From: Conoideocrella luteorostrata
Lineage: Eukaryota; Ascomycota; Sordariomycetes; Hypocreales; Clavicipitaceae
Reading direction: 5' to 3'
Assembly (NCBI GenBank): GCA_032433595.1
Contig: JASWJB010000138.1
Coordinates: 40,454 to 104,453 of the forward strand
Length of the DNA stretch: 64,000 bases
Part shown: piece by piece, positions 23,781 through 35,909 of the stretch
How the letters are laid out: every line of letters begins with the position of its first letter
Numbering within the stretch: position 1 is the first letter of the stretch
The notes under the pieces: generated by a model
Seen by the model: the letters and a program-made list of their open reading frames with translations, nothing else
The model's database searches: none
What the model was told of the DNA's origin: nothing
Made by a program: the position numbers and the translations under genes

Positions 23781-24319
23781 TACAGGGGCCGCGCAGTAAG
23801 TAGCCTGTCACCGAAATGTGGTTTTCTGAGGGAAAAGATGGGTTTAATCGTAGTTGCAAAATGTAGAATGCACATTATCTTGTCTCATGCGGCGCTGTGG
23901 TGGTGTGTCTCGCTTAGAAGAAATGGCAGGCGCGGTCCGCAACCCTTGCCCTGACCATCTCTCTTATTGTATCGTCGATACCTGGTGGTACTTGACATTT
24001 TGCATAGAAAACCCAAACTCCGCATTAATCAACGCTTAGTTAATGGTTGGCTATGTCGACGAGTAATCTATCCTTACTTCGACCCTACAAGAAGAATCTG
24101 ACTCCGCTGTTCAACTATCTTCATGTCTCATCTCATGAACGTTGTCCTTCACTCGTCGCTGCCCATTACCTCAAATCCTGGAGTTGCAACTATTGCTGCA
24201 GGGCTCGGTTTTCATTTGCACATATTTGTGCCAGATTGTGATTCTTGTTTGCGATGCAATACAAATAGACGCCATTTCTCGGCCACTGGTACCACCGACG
24301 AGTAAATAGTCCTGCTCAG
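23781..24319. other. Intergenic, shared by two minus-strand genes
   Basis: Contains the promoter of the coiled-coil gene and the 3' end of the DUF3074 extension. No further frame could be supported. Confidence 0.5.
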
Positions 24320-26566
24320 CTAGCTGGGTCTGCAAGCTTGTTCAATCTGTGGGGGGATTTCCCAATCGTCAACAAATTCATAAAGGATTTTTAAATATTG
24401 GTCGAGGAGGTCGTGGATTTCAGTTAGTAGACTGCGATTGGCTACCATCGCTCGTTTGATTGCTCCTTCAATATCTCCAGTAAGTTCCAAACGATATGCT
24501 GAGATTCTTTGGTCCATTGCCTCGTCAATTACCTCATCTATTGTTTGGTTTGTGCCGTGCTCCTGGCCGAACGTGGCTGCTTCTACACGGATATGCCCAA
24601 GTTGACTGATGAGAGTTTGCGTATCACGTATCAGATCGCGATAGATATCCATTGCTCTGTTCATTGCTCCATCAATTACTCGAACAACTCCTTGATCATT
24701 GGTTCGTTTATCATCTCGCCTCTCAGTCCTGGTAACTACTTGATCGCGAATTTGTCTATATTCCTCGTGGACGGTTTGTCTGCGAGCTGACAGATTGCCG
24801 TTAACTACAATTGCAAAGCGAAGTACTACGCTAATTTTTCTTGCAAGTCCACTTATTTTGGCGTACCGACTGCTTTTCGTCTCGTCTTGATGCTGGGCTT
24901 CCTGGGCCTCCTGGGTCTCATGGGCTATTCGCTGAGCAAATGGAATGAAGTCCCAATGTGCCTGGAGGTTTTTGGCTCGCCTGTTGTCATGCGAATCAGA
25001 AACGGCTTGTTCACGTTGCTCTATGGCCTGGACAAGGGCTTCCTCAACTTCGTGTGTAAGCCGCTGAACTATCTGAAGGGCGCTCCCTTGTGCCTGGGGG
25101 ACTTGAGCTCGCCTACGGCCATGCAGATTGAAATTGGCTTGTTCACGAGTTTGCTGATTACCTTGCCCCTGGGCCTGAGTCACCAATCGCGGATTTCTCG
25201 CCTTCCCAATTTCCAAGTGCTCCCGCAGAGCGATTCGTTCATGATTTTGTAGAGTCAAAACAAGATGCGACATGAGGCTGGCTCGCTCAAGACCTTGCGG
25301 AGAACGACGAAGGCATTCTATAATGCCGGTCCTCTCCCGATCTTGCCCGCTGCTTTGCCAATCTGCTTGATTATTGGGCTGCTGACTGCCTTGGAGTTCG
25401 GCTCTCTCCTGCCTGATCTTGAAAAAAGTCCTCATAAACTGATTGGATTTCTCAGTCGGCGACCGTGGTCGCTGACTTTGCTGATTAGACGGCTCCGGGG
25501 ATAGCCGTTGGGTCTGATCCGAGGTTTGCTGATCGCCTTGCTCCTAAGTTTGATCAATGACTTGTTGTTGACCTTGTTGGTTGGACGGCTCCTTGGCTTG
25601 CGCGACGGCTGGCCCCGTCTCCCGCACCTTAGGCACCAAAGGTCTATTCACCCTGTCCTTTACAACCCAACCCAAAAACATATCAACATCCTCTGCAATC
25701 TTTTTGGGCACAGCCTTCTGCTGAAGTTTGGGGGGTAATACGCCCTTTGCATCAGATGCAGTGGCCATCACCCATTCAACTCCATCTGCCGTCAGACGTA
25801 ACCTCTCCACGCTCGTGTAGGCTCCCAGAACAGCATTGTACCGACCAGGCGCCTCTCCATCTCTCATCGCAATCTGAATAATCATAAATTCAGCTCCGCT
25901 TGCGTGGTTTTCATCCGAGGCTGTGATCTGCAAAACAGGGAAAACACGCTTCTTCAGCGGGAATGGAAGCTTGTGGACCGATTCTTCCCACGCCATGGTC
26001 ACGTTGGTCCATGTATGATCTCCTTGGATAATTTTGAGGTCTTTCACGTTTTTCCAACTCTTCAGTCGCTGAGTGCTCTGGATCGCAGGCGTAAAGCTCA
26101 ACTCCGCCTGGGCGTGGTCGTCTTTGAAATATCGTTCCCATTCATCCCAGGAGGCAGTTTTTAGCATCTGTCCATCCCGATGAACGCTGCGCCGTAGATT
26201 CCAGACCTCTGAACGGACAGCCTTGATGTCAATGCTTTTGACGTCGTCCTTGCTGTTAAGAACAGTTCTGAGATCCTCCTCTGGCACGATTCGCTTGTAT
26301 AAGTTGACCGGAGCCGCTGAGTTGGGAAACTCCATGACCCCTTCGTGATGCCATGCTGATGTGTTGGATGATGAATCTGCCGGGACGTCTTCGATAAATG
26401 GAAGTGCCTCATGTAGGACAGTGGTGATGAATGGTTCCAGTTCTTTTGCTGGGGTGGGAGCCGGAGGGAGGTCGTCGGGATGCAGGCCCCATAGACGAAC
26501 AAAACGGCCGGGACCACCTGTCGGAGCGTTGCCGTGCTTATCGAACAACTGCACGTTGGTAATCAT
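24320..26566 (-). CDS. DUF3074 (START-like) protein with in-frame TAG and long open C-terminal extension
   Basis: From ATG 26566 the frame encodes 340 aa and reaches TAG at 25546-25544. The same frame then stays open for 407 more codons to the stop at 24322-24320. The first part is a DUF3074 protein: LWGLHPDDLPPAPTPAKELE, a central WNLRRSVHRDGQMLKTASW, and HTWTNVTMAWEESVHKLPFP followed by KKRVFPVLQITA, all typical of this fungal lipid-binding-like START family. The domain ends near residue 310. The stretch before and after the TAG is one continuous Gln-rich linker (QQGQQQVIDQT, stop, EQGDQQTSDQTQRLSPEPSN). The extension is charged and helical (EEALVQAIEQREQAVSDSHD). There is no good GT-AG pair around the TAG; a weak GTGAAT donor 40 codons earlier is possible. 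Whether the translated product is 340 aa or about 747 aa is open. Confidence 0.7.
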
Positions 26567-27457
26567 GAGGGGCGGTAATAAATCAAAATGATGAAGTTGG
26601 TGAAAGCCTGGAGAAGGTTATCAATATGAATATGGGGACGGCAGGAGAAGGTTTGAGGTAAGTGAATGGTAACAACAAGGACCAAGCAACGAAACGAAAC
26701 AAGACGGCGCGATAAAGAGAGCTCAGTCTATGGTGGGAAATGACATGGCAACTTTGCTAAAACGGATCGCACTGGACATGGGAATTCGCACAACTGATTG
26801 AAGTTAAAAAGAGAAAGAGTCCTGATGTTGCAGGGAGGAGAGGTGCGAGGCGCGAGGATTAGAAAGAAGGTTGCAAGCCTAGCCCCCCCCCCCCTTCCTG
26901 CCCCCAGCCCCTTCATGCCCCCAAAGCCCCCGGCAGAAGCGTCCCCCAAAATGCCCATCTCAACCCCCGCACCGACGCCAGCAACTGATCGTTCCTGGAG
27001 TCATCCTTCTAAATTACCAACTTCTGCGCGATGCGCTGCATGTCAGGAATTAGCAATCTCAGTAAATTTTTATTCACCAAAATTACGGAATACTTAGCTA
27101 GACTTTTCCTCAAATGGACCAAACGCTAATTAACTTCTTCGGCAAAAGCATCAGTGCTTGGCGGTGTGCACTACTACTGCGCAGGCTGTGCGGGGATGAT
27201 TTGAAGCTCACGTTTGACTTGTTTGGTATTTTCCTCATGTTCTCGCTTGTATTAAATATTATGGGTTCATGCTACAGTACCTCGAGGGTCTTCATTTTTA
27301 TCCACGCAGATATGCCTGTCTCGCCCGAACGTCAAAACTCCAGCGGGTAAGTAGCCCCTATATACAAAGTACCCACGTATGAAATACTACCCGTCTTGTT
27401 GCCTCATGCTTTGTCCACCGTATATATATACATATATATATCCAGCTCTAAAAATAT
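26567..27457. other. Intergenic with poly-C tract
   Basis: Promoter side of the DUF3074 gene and 3' flank of CYP51, both on the minus strand. A run of 12-13 C (about 26881-26893) lies about 315 bases upstream of the DUF3074 start. An AT repeat (TATATATATACATATATATA) occurs near 27421. No gene supported. Confidence 0.55.
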
Positions 27458-29238
<1,781 letters not shown>

Positions 29239-30155
29239 GGTGAGGAAGCGATGCAAAAAAGGTCGGCGACTTACTGTGCGGCTGTTACAAGAGCTCGTTC
29301 TAGAGACGGGATGAAGAAGGAAAGGATGGTGCAGATAGACAGAGAGAGGTGGTTTCATCCGTTTTATCCTCTCCTCGGTCTTGTTGATCCGATCAGAGGG
29401 CAGAAGTGAATAAAGGAACAAATTAACTTTAAGTCTTTTGCTTTCGCTCTTCCGGGAACGCACAGTGCCTGTTGGGTGCGTTGGTGGGGCTATGCACGGG
29501 TAAAATCCAAGGACCGCCCAATCAGCGCCACCAATTATGAAGGATCGCGCAGGCTCTTCGTATTCGGATTCGTGAGAAAGTGGAGCAGCACATGAAATCG
29601 CTTAGTTAGTAACTAACTAACTATGGAGTACGGAGCGTCGTTATAGCCTTTTGCATTACGGAGTATTGGATGGCCACTTACTCCGTAGTTATAGTATACT
29701 CACGAAGGTGTAATCGAATGTTGCTGCGGCCTTGATTGAACCATATCATACCCGCATTTGACGAAACATGCAAGATTCTTGACTCTGTCTTGCCCCGACA
29801 CTGTGGGCGTGGGTACACAGCCTCGAACGGCTCGAGCGAGGAAACAGAAAAGTGAGCACAGAAGCTAGCCACGATGCGGGAAATGTTCTAACCAGTTAGT
29901 TGGTAGGCTGATAAGTCGATTTTCACTGCTATCTACAGAGTTCCTACGCCATCGCATCACTTGAGTAATGCCTCCAGGGCGGGCCTAGGTCGAATGCTCT
30001 CTCGTAGCAAGACTCGCCGACACCATTTCAACAAATCTTCCCTCGTCACGCTATTCAACATTTAAAAAACCACGGCGTCAAGTCCACGCATCCCTGATGC
30101 AAGTACGTACCAAACCCACACTAGCTTTTCGACAACGCGGAAACATCTTGTCCCC
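29239..30155. other. Intergenic, CYP51 promoter side
   Basis: Upstream of CYP51. Contains TTAGTTAGTAACTAACTAA near 29600 and three octamers clustered at about 29627, 29657 and 29680, some 400-440 bases before the start codon. No coding signal recognised. Confidence 0.5.
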
Positions 30156-30800
30156 TCACACACCCGCCGCCCCTTTAAGTAAGTCTAACCCCCCCTTAAG
30201 ATCCGTTGTATACGCCGTCATGGGCAAGATGTCCCTCAGAACAGCCGTGTGCACATCAGGCTTGGGGTCCCAACAAGCATCCTCCACCACGGTAGTCACA
30301 AACCCCAAATCGGCAGCGTCTCTGGCCGTGCTCAGCACTGCACCGCTTGAACTAACACCGCAGACGACCAGGCTCTGCACCCCAAGTTTCTCCCGCAGCG
30401 TAGACACAAACCCGCCCGTCTTCATGGCCGAGACACAGCCCACTACTTTTGTCACGGTGAACTCATTCGCAGCAGTCGGTCCGGCAGGCAAGGGCGCCAA
30501 GTCGGCATGCTCGTCGAATTTCTCTGGGGCCGACGCAATCACGAGCTTGATTGACTGCTCCCAGCGCTGCTTGAGCTTGCTCGTCTCTACCGGCTCGGCG
30601 CTTTTGTCGATGAGACAATGAGCAATGGTGATGGAGTTGTCGCGGGCCGCTTTCAGCAGGGCGCTGGCTGCCGAGAGGACCTTGACTTTCTGTTCAGGCG
30701 GGCTGATCATGTCGACGATGTGGTTGTGGTAGTCGAGCAGGAGCAGAGCCGTCTTGGACGGCGGATGTGCCGCAGCTGTGTTTACGTTGGGCGACGACAT
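30156..30800 (-). CDS. Isochorismatase-fold hydrolase-like protein without the nucleophile cysteine
   Basis: 214 aa from ATG 30800; an in-frame ATG 78 bases upstream would add a hydrophobic leader and is less likely. Rossmann-like isochorismatase fold: strand 1 TALLLLDYHNH with the catalytic-type Asp23, FTVTK with Lys118, and the strand-loop LVVCGVSSSGAVLSTARDAA (144-163). In cysteine hydrolases of this family (nicotinamidase, YcaC type) the loop is GVxTDxCVxxTAxDA. Here the cysteine position is Ala154. The neighbouring Cys147 lies before the GV pair and is not the nucleophile. True isochorismatases also lack the cysteine, so an ether or pseudo-enzyme activity is possible. Cytosolic, no targeting signal. 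Substrate unknown. Confidence 0.82.
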   Translation of the reverse strand: MSSPNVNTAAAHPPSKTALLLLDYHNHIVDMISPPEQKVKVLSAASALLKAARDNSITIAHCLIDKSAEPVETSKLKQRWEQSIKLVIASAPEKFDEHADLAPLPAGPTAANEFTVTKVVGCVSAMKTGGFVSTLREKLGVQSLVVCGVSSSGAVLSTARDAADLGFVTTVVEDACWDPKPDVHTAVLRDILPMTAYTTDLKGGLDLLKGAAGV

Positions 30801-32206
30801 GCTGACAGATGACAGAGTCGATATTTTAAGAAGTAGGGCCGATGTTTGTAATACAACAAACTTGAGTAAGATGGGCAAATGCTGATGAGCTTGGAGTAAA
30901 CATTATTGTTTGCCGTGTCTACTCGTTGAGCATTTATATCACTTATTTCTCGTCTCCACTGTTATTCTGACATACACCGTCTGGGGTAGTAACATGGATG
31001 CTCATCGCCCTAAACACAACAACTTGATCGTTCCGGATATAAGATAAAGTGAATACACCAAAATCGGTACACATAGACGGGCTTAAGGCATGTAAAAACG
31101 AAAATCATGAATCTCTTGTCATCCCCACGTCATAAGAAGTGACTGAGTATGCACGGCTAGTGTCCGTCGCTGGGTGATGTTCGCGTTGTCGGCGCCGACG
31201 TCGGCAACTGCAGACGGGGCGTGATCGACCGTCCAACTGAACGACAGACAAGAGCATGCCACCTCCCTTCCCCCCACCCTCCCCAAAAGAAAAAAAAACC
31301 TACTATATCCACTGGAATTGGCGAAATGTTTCCTGCGGCCATTTCAGGAGAAGAACATAGCATCACAATTACCGTCTTAGGCAGCTCCGCACACGTGTGA
31401 GTGTGCCCGTCTAAGTGCTCGCTCGGGTGGGGCCTCCCGGGACTGTCGCCGAGACCAGCCGCCCCCGTTCGGCTCCGTGACACGATGGATGGCCTTGATC
31501 CAAGGAACTAGCGAAACGGGCACTCTACGCCGGGCCGCGCATCCTTAACCACCGTAGTATTCTATATCGGTAGGTGATCTAACAATAAGAGAAAAAGGAA
31601 GCTAGTTGTTGGCATAGGGGAGAGAATGGAGGAACTCTACTGTTCATAATAATGGTGGCGTAGTTCAGGACGAACCTCCCTTTAATTTTCAGCGCTGTCG
31701 TCCCATCGCCGCATCACATCACAGCCTCAACATTGTCCGTGTAATCAACTAGTTGTCATCCCCTTGAATTGGACTGCACAATACATCCAATGAACCCGTC
31801 TGTAGTGTTTTCATGTCTGATTCGCCCTCCACGCTTCCAACAAACCGGACCGGACGACTGTCCTCCAGTGCCGATGCGGCACCGACCCTCGGCGCGGCAG
31901 ACAGTGGGTCTGCCGTCCTTGGCTTCGTTAGTGATCTCAGACCAGGGCAGACGCTTCAAGGTATACGGAGTACCCATCTACCGTTTACTCTCGTGACAGA
32001 TTATCAAATTCGCGGGCAGTGTGAAGACGGACGACTCTCGGACTTATGATCTAGAAAACCCGGGTCCGTAGCCTCGTGTTCTGCTTTAGGGGTAATGTCC
32101 CTACATACAACTCTCATGTTCAAATGTACATAAACGGGCTCCTCCTTCGTCTTTGCCTCGAGCACCCTCTCACAGCAGCTTTGCTCTAATCAACTCATCA
32201 ACCACC
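30801..32206. other. Divergent intergenic region
   Basis: Between the isochorismatase-like gene (-) and the MFS gene (+), so it holds both promoters. One octamer at about 31965. A C/T-rich leader with CACCACC precedes the MFS start. Short frames on both strands have no support. Confidence 0.55.
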
Positions 32207-33971
32207 ATGTCGAAGATATCAGATGAAGAGACCTCCGGGATACATAGTGCCGCGCAAAACCACAAGACCGACGACGGTGACGACGTCGTAGACTCTACAC
32301 ACGACAGAGATCGGCTACATGCGGGCAGCAACACAGACCGTAATGCATCTACACAACCACATCAAGTGCTTGAGCCTCAGCAGACCGCCGACCAGCGCCC
32401 CCTTCACTCCGTATTCTCCTCCAGAGTCAAGGTCTTCATCATCTGCATGACCGTCTTCAGCACCATATTCTCCCCCTTTTCCTCTTTCATCTATCTCCCG
32501 GCTCTTACCCCCATCGCCGATTCCTACCACCGCTCCCTCAGCGACATCAACTTCACTGTCACCGTCTTTCAAATCATGCAGGCCGTTGCGCCCCTCTTCT
32601 TCGGCGACCTCAGCGACCAGATCGGCCGGCGGCCCGTCTATGTCCTCACATTCGCAATCTATCTCGCCGCCAACATCGGACTGGCCCTGCAAAACAACTA
32701 CGCAGCGCTGATGGTTCTTCGGGCCATGCAGAGCACAGGGAGTAGCGCTACAGTGGCGATTGGGAGCGCTGTGATTGCAGATTTGACCACGGCAGCGGAG
32801 AGGGGGGGCTACATAACGGCAGTCCAGTCCAGTGTCATGTTCGCGCCGGCTTTGGCACCAGTATTAGGCGGTATCTTGACGCAGTACCTAGGGTGGAGGT
32901 CGACCTTTTGGTTCTTGGCTATTTCGGCGGGTGTATTTGTGGTCATCTATGTGCCCTTGGTGCCAGAGGTACGTATCAACGAAAAAAAAAAAGGCTCCCT
33001 CGCATTGTTCTCCCTTGTAGAGATTCATCAATGTGAAAATCCACTGGTATAACAGACTGCTAACAGTTCTGACTGAACAGACTGCCCGAAATATTGTTGG
33101 CAATGGTTCCATCCCTCCGCCGAAACTGAATGTCTCAATCACATCGCAGGTTCAATGGCGCCGCAAAAGGCAAGATCTCGAAGCATCTCCCAGTACTGCC
33201 GCACAGATTCCGCAACCTAAAAAGCTTCCCTTCAAGATCCCCATTCCCAACATCTTCGCGGCCATACGCATCGTATTTGAAAAAGACGTTGGCCTTCTCA
33301 TGCTTTTCATGTCTCTCTTCGTCATGGCCAACTACACCATGCTTGTTCCCCTGCAGGATGTCATCCGCCGACGATATGACTTCAATGATCTACAGGTCGG
33401 ACTATGCTATATCCCATTTGCGATGGGATCAGTCCTTGGCGCCATCATTGTCGGCAGACTGCTCAATTGGCACTATGCACGTGTCGCGAAGAGCATTGGC
33501 GTATCGGCAGACCGGAAGAGAGGCGAAGAGCTACGAAACTTTCCCATCGAAAGGGCTAGACTCGACATCATGTGGCCGTGGACTATCCTTGCGTTTGTTA
33601 CCATTGCTGTGTGGGGATGGGTCGTGGACTCTGGCGTGAGTCTCGCGGCGCCGCTCATTATTCTGTTCCTTGCGGGTATGGGACTGAGCGGCCCGATATC
33701 TATTCTTACCACGTTGTTGGTAGACCTGTACCCTATGAATGCAGGGCGAGTCTCGTCGTCGTTTAATCTGACGAGAGCCAGTATAAGTGCCGTCGGAACA
33801 GCTGTCGTTCAGTACATTATTGATGCTTGGGGCTATGGATTTACCTATCTGTTTATGGCATTTGTTGTCTTGGCCGCAAGTCCTTCGGTGCTTATTGTTA
33901 GAAAATGGGGTCCCAAGTGGCGGGAAGAGAGATACCAGCGATTTGAACGAGCGGCCAAAGCAACGGCATAG
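32207..33971 (+). CDS. Major facilitator superfamily transporter, DHA1 (drug:H+ antiporter, Qdr/Tpo-like)
   Basis: Exons 32207-32968 and 33081-33971, 550 aa. The 112-bp intron has donor GTACGT, branch GCTAACA and acceptor ACAG; the join restores VPLVPETARNIVGNGSIPPP, a signature of this group. Start ATG in CACCATGTCG (an upstream non-ATG frame was discarded). The N-terminal ~65 residues are hydrophilic and cytosolic. Twelve membrane helices are expected. Motif A lies between TM2 and TM3 (GDLSDQIGRRPVYV), motif B-like ALMVLRAMQSTGSSATVAIG, motif C-like MFAPALAPVLGGIL. After helix 6 there is a cytosolic loop rich in Lys/Pro. The fungal Qdr/Tpo-like DHA1 group exports drugs, polyamines or organic acids at the plasma membrane; the real substrate cannot be told. 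Confidence 0.92.
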
Positions 33972-35909
33972 CGATCATTGTATTAGCTTATTGTTGATGG
34001 GAGTCAGTGTGTGATGGTTCGCGGCCCAGATAGACGCATCGAGATCCTAACTGAAGTAGATGCTTTCGAAATGCAAATGTTGCCCTGACTAGATTTTCTT
34101 CTGCTCCTTTGAACGATGCGAAGAGCTGCTTATTTCCCGCAGCATTGTTGTACCTGACCGGATCCTGCTGCTCTCCATTCATGGGTATCTATTCTTTATT
34201 TTCCCCTAAGTATGTCTGATCGCTTGAAATGCACTGGAGAGCGAGCACGCATTGTCTCACGGTGAAGGCGTTGGCTCCGTGGAGTGGCAATGGGATGAGA
34301 GGGGGAGAATGCCCTGCTAAGTTGATGTTACGCAAAGCGCATAACGTGCTAGGTCTGATCCTCTGTCGTCTTCATGGTGCCTGGCATACGAAGCGATGCG
34401 AAAATCTGATGTCTGTCAAAGGCAAGACGACGAAGCCTTATCGCTGTGCTTGGCTCAAAGAAGCCTTCTTGGCTGCAGGAGCCATGCATCCAATGCTCAT
34501 GCAGCAGCGGCCCAATTCTCGATAGATCGGCGTCGAAACCGCCCCTTCTGTCAAGCGCATACTGCAATCTGTCCGGATTTGGCTGACGAGTGCCTAGAAG
34601 TATAAGCTGAAGAAACAGAGGAATGACACGCAATAATGTGCAGCAGCTGAACACGTTATGTACCATACATATCACACGAGCAGGGCAACCGTTGGCGCAG
34701 CAGATGCCACGAGGACACCTGGGGAGTCAGTGGCTGACACAGCATGTGATGAGCGGCAGAGGTACCAAGTACAGCTACTTGAACAGCGCCTGCTGGACAA
34801 GACCGGTTGACCCGTCCGAAGTGGCAGTTACAGGTACCGTTTTCAATCGTAATATATCAAATCATACCACATCGTACCACCTTGCAACTGGATGGGTAAC
34901 TATTAAGCTCATCTATCCGAACCAGAGTAGAGTATTCTGCAGGTATGCTGCACTCACGTACGGAGTACTCATGTGGGCACACGCATGGCGTCAGGTTCAA
35001 GTCTGTCTGCGGCCAAACCCCTCCCGGAGAGTCATGCGCTCGCCCGGCAGTCGTGTGGCGGGGAGGTCACTGTACTTGCGCGGGTATGGCGAGAGTGCTC
35101 ACCGCTGCAAGAGTAGGTGGCTGTCAGCGCTCATTCAAAAGAGCCTGCACAGCCTGGCACCTCAGCGGTGTGAGCTGGGTGAGTGAGAACGGCATTTACA
35201 CACTGTGTGGATATAGACCTTTTCTGCGAACATACGGTGCGAGGTGTGATCCCAATCGGGGCTATACACTGTACTCCGCACGCAGTCACCCTTCAAAGTA
35301 CCAATACTTGCTCAACAGCCCCATCAGCACGCAGCCCAGAGTGGTTCTGCTGCCCAAGAGCCACAGTAATAATAGGCAATGCAGGCAGCCTTTTAGACGT
35401 GCAGGCGCGAACGGCATCCTCTCTGGGGGCTGCTGCACCACCAGCACGTATAATTCTCCTCCACAACTACTCCATACTCCATACTCCGTGCGGCGTGCTC
35501 GACTGTCCAGTGGGCCCAACCCTGTGTTAAGCTACTCTTAATACTCGACAGTCTCTTTGTCCTTTCCATCCCCGACCTCGCTCCTGCCATCATCTCCACG
35601 CCGCTATTACTTTTTCCCCCTTGTTCGGCTTTGTTTTATCTCCTTGGATGCAAGATACCCATGGTTTGATACCTCTTGTCCCTTTCTCCGACACGAGCAA
35701 GACACAGTCCACGGGATCATCGTTAGTGACATCTCGCGATAAGGCGGGGCTCGCCGAACGTTGGGGCGCCGTCATCTTTATCGCAACCATCGTCTTACCC
35801 GTTGTTGAGGCCGGCTTGTTCCTGTTGCCTACCATCTCCCAAGACCTCTGGTACCACGGTCGATATTTTAAAACAATAGAGAGCTTTTTTCTTGCGTCTC
35901 GCCCTCATC
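33972..35909. other. Intergenic, 1.9 kb
   Basis: No supported gene. Several frames of 100-198 codons (for example at 34945) overlap one another in different frames and have no codon bias or similarity. Octamers lie at about 34960, 35272 and 35478. The last 350 bases are C/T-rich and end with a likely 5' leader of the gene at 35910. Confidence 0.55.

Noticed and set aside
24887..25252. Plus-strand frame of 121 codons opposite the DUF3074 extension
   Set aside because: It is hydrophobic because it is the complement of a Gln/Arg/Glu-rich frame. The minus-strand frame is far longer (407 codons) and in phase with a known domain.
34945..35541. Plus-strand frame of 198 codons
   Set aside because: Overlaps equally long frames in other phases, contains the octamer repeats, Cys/Arg-rich random-looking translation, no similarity.
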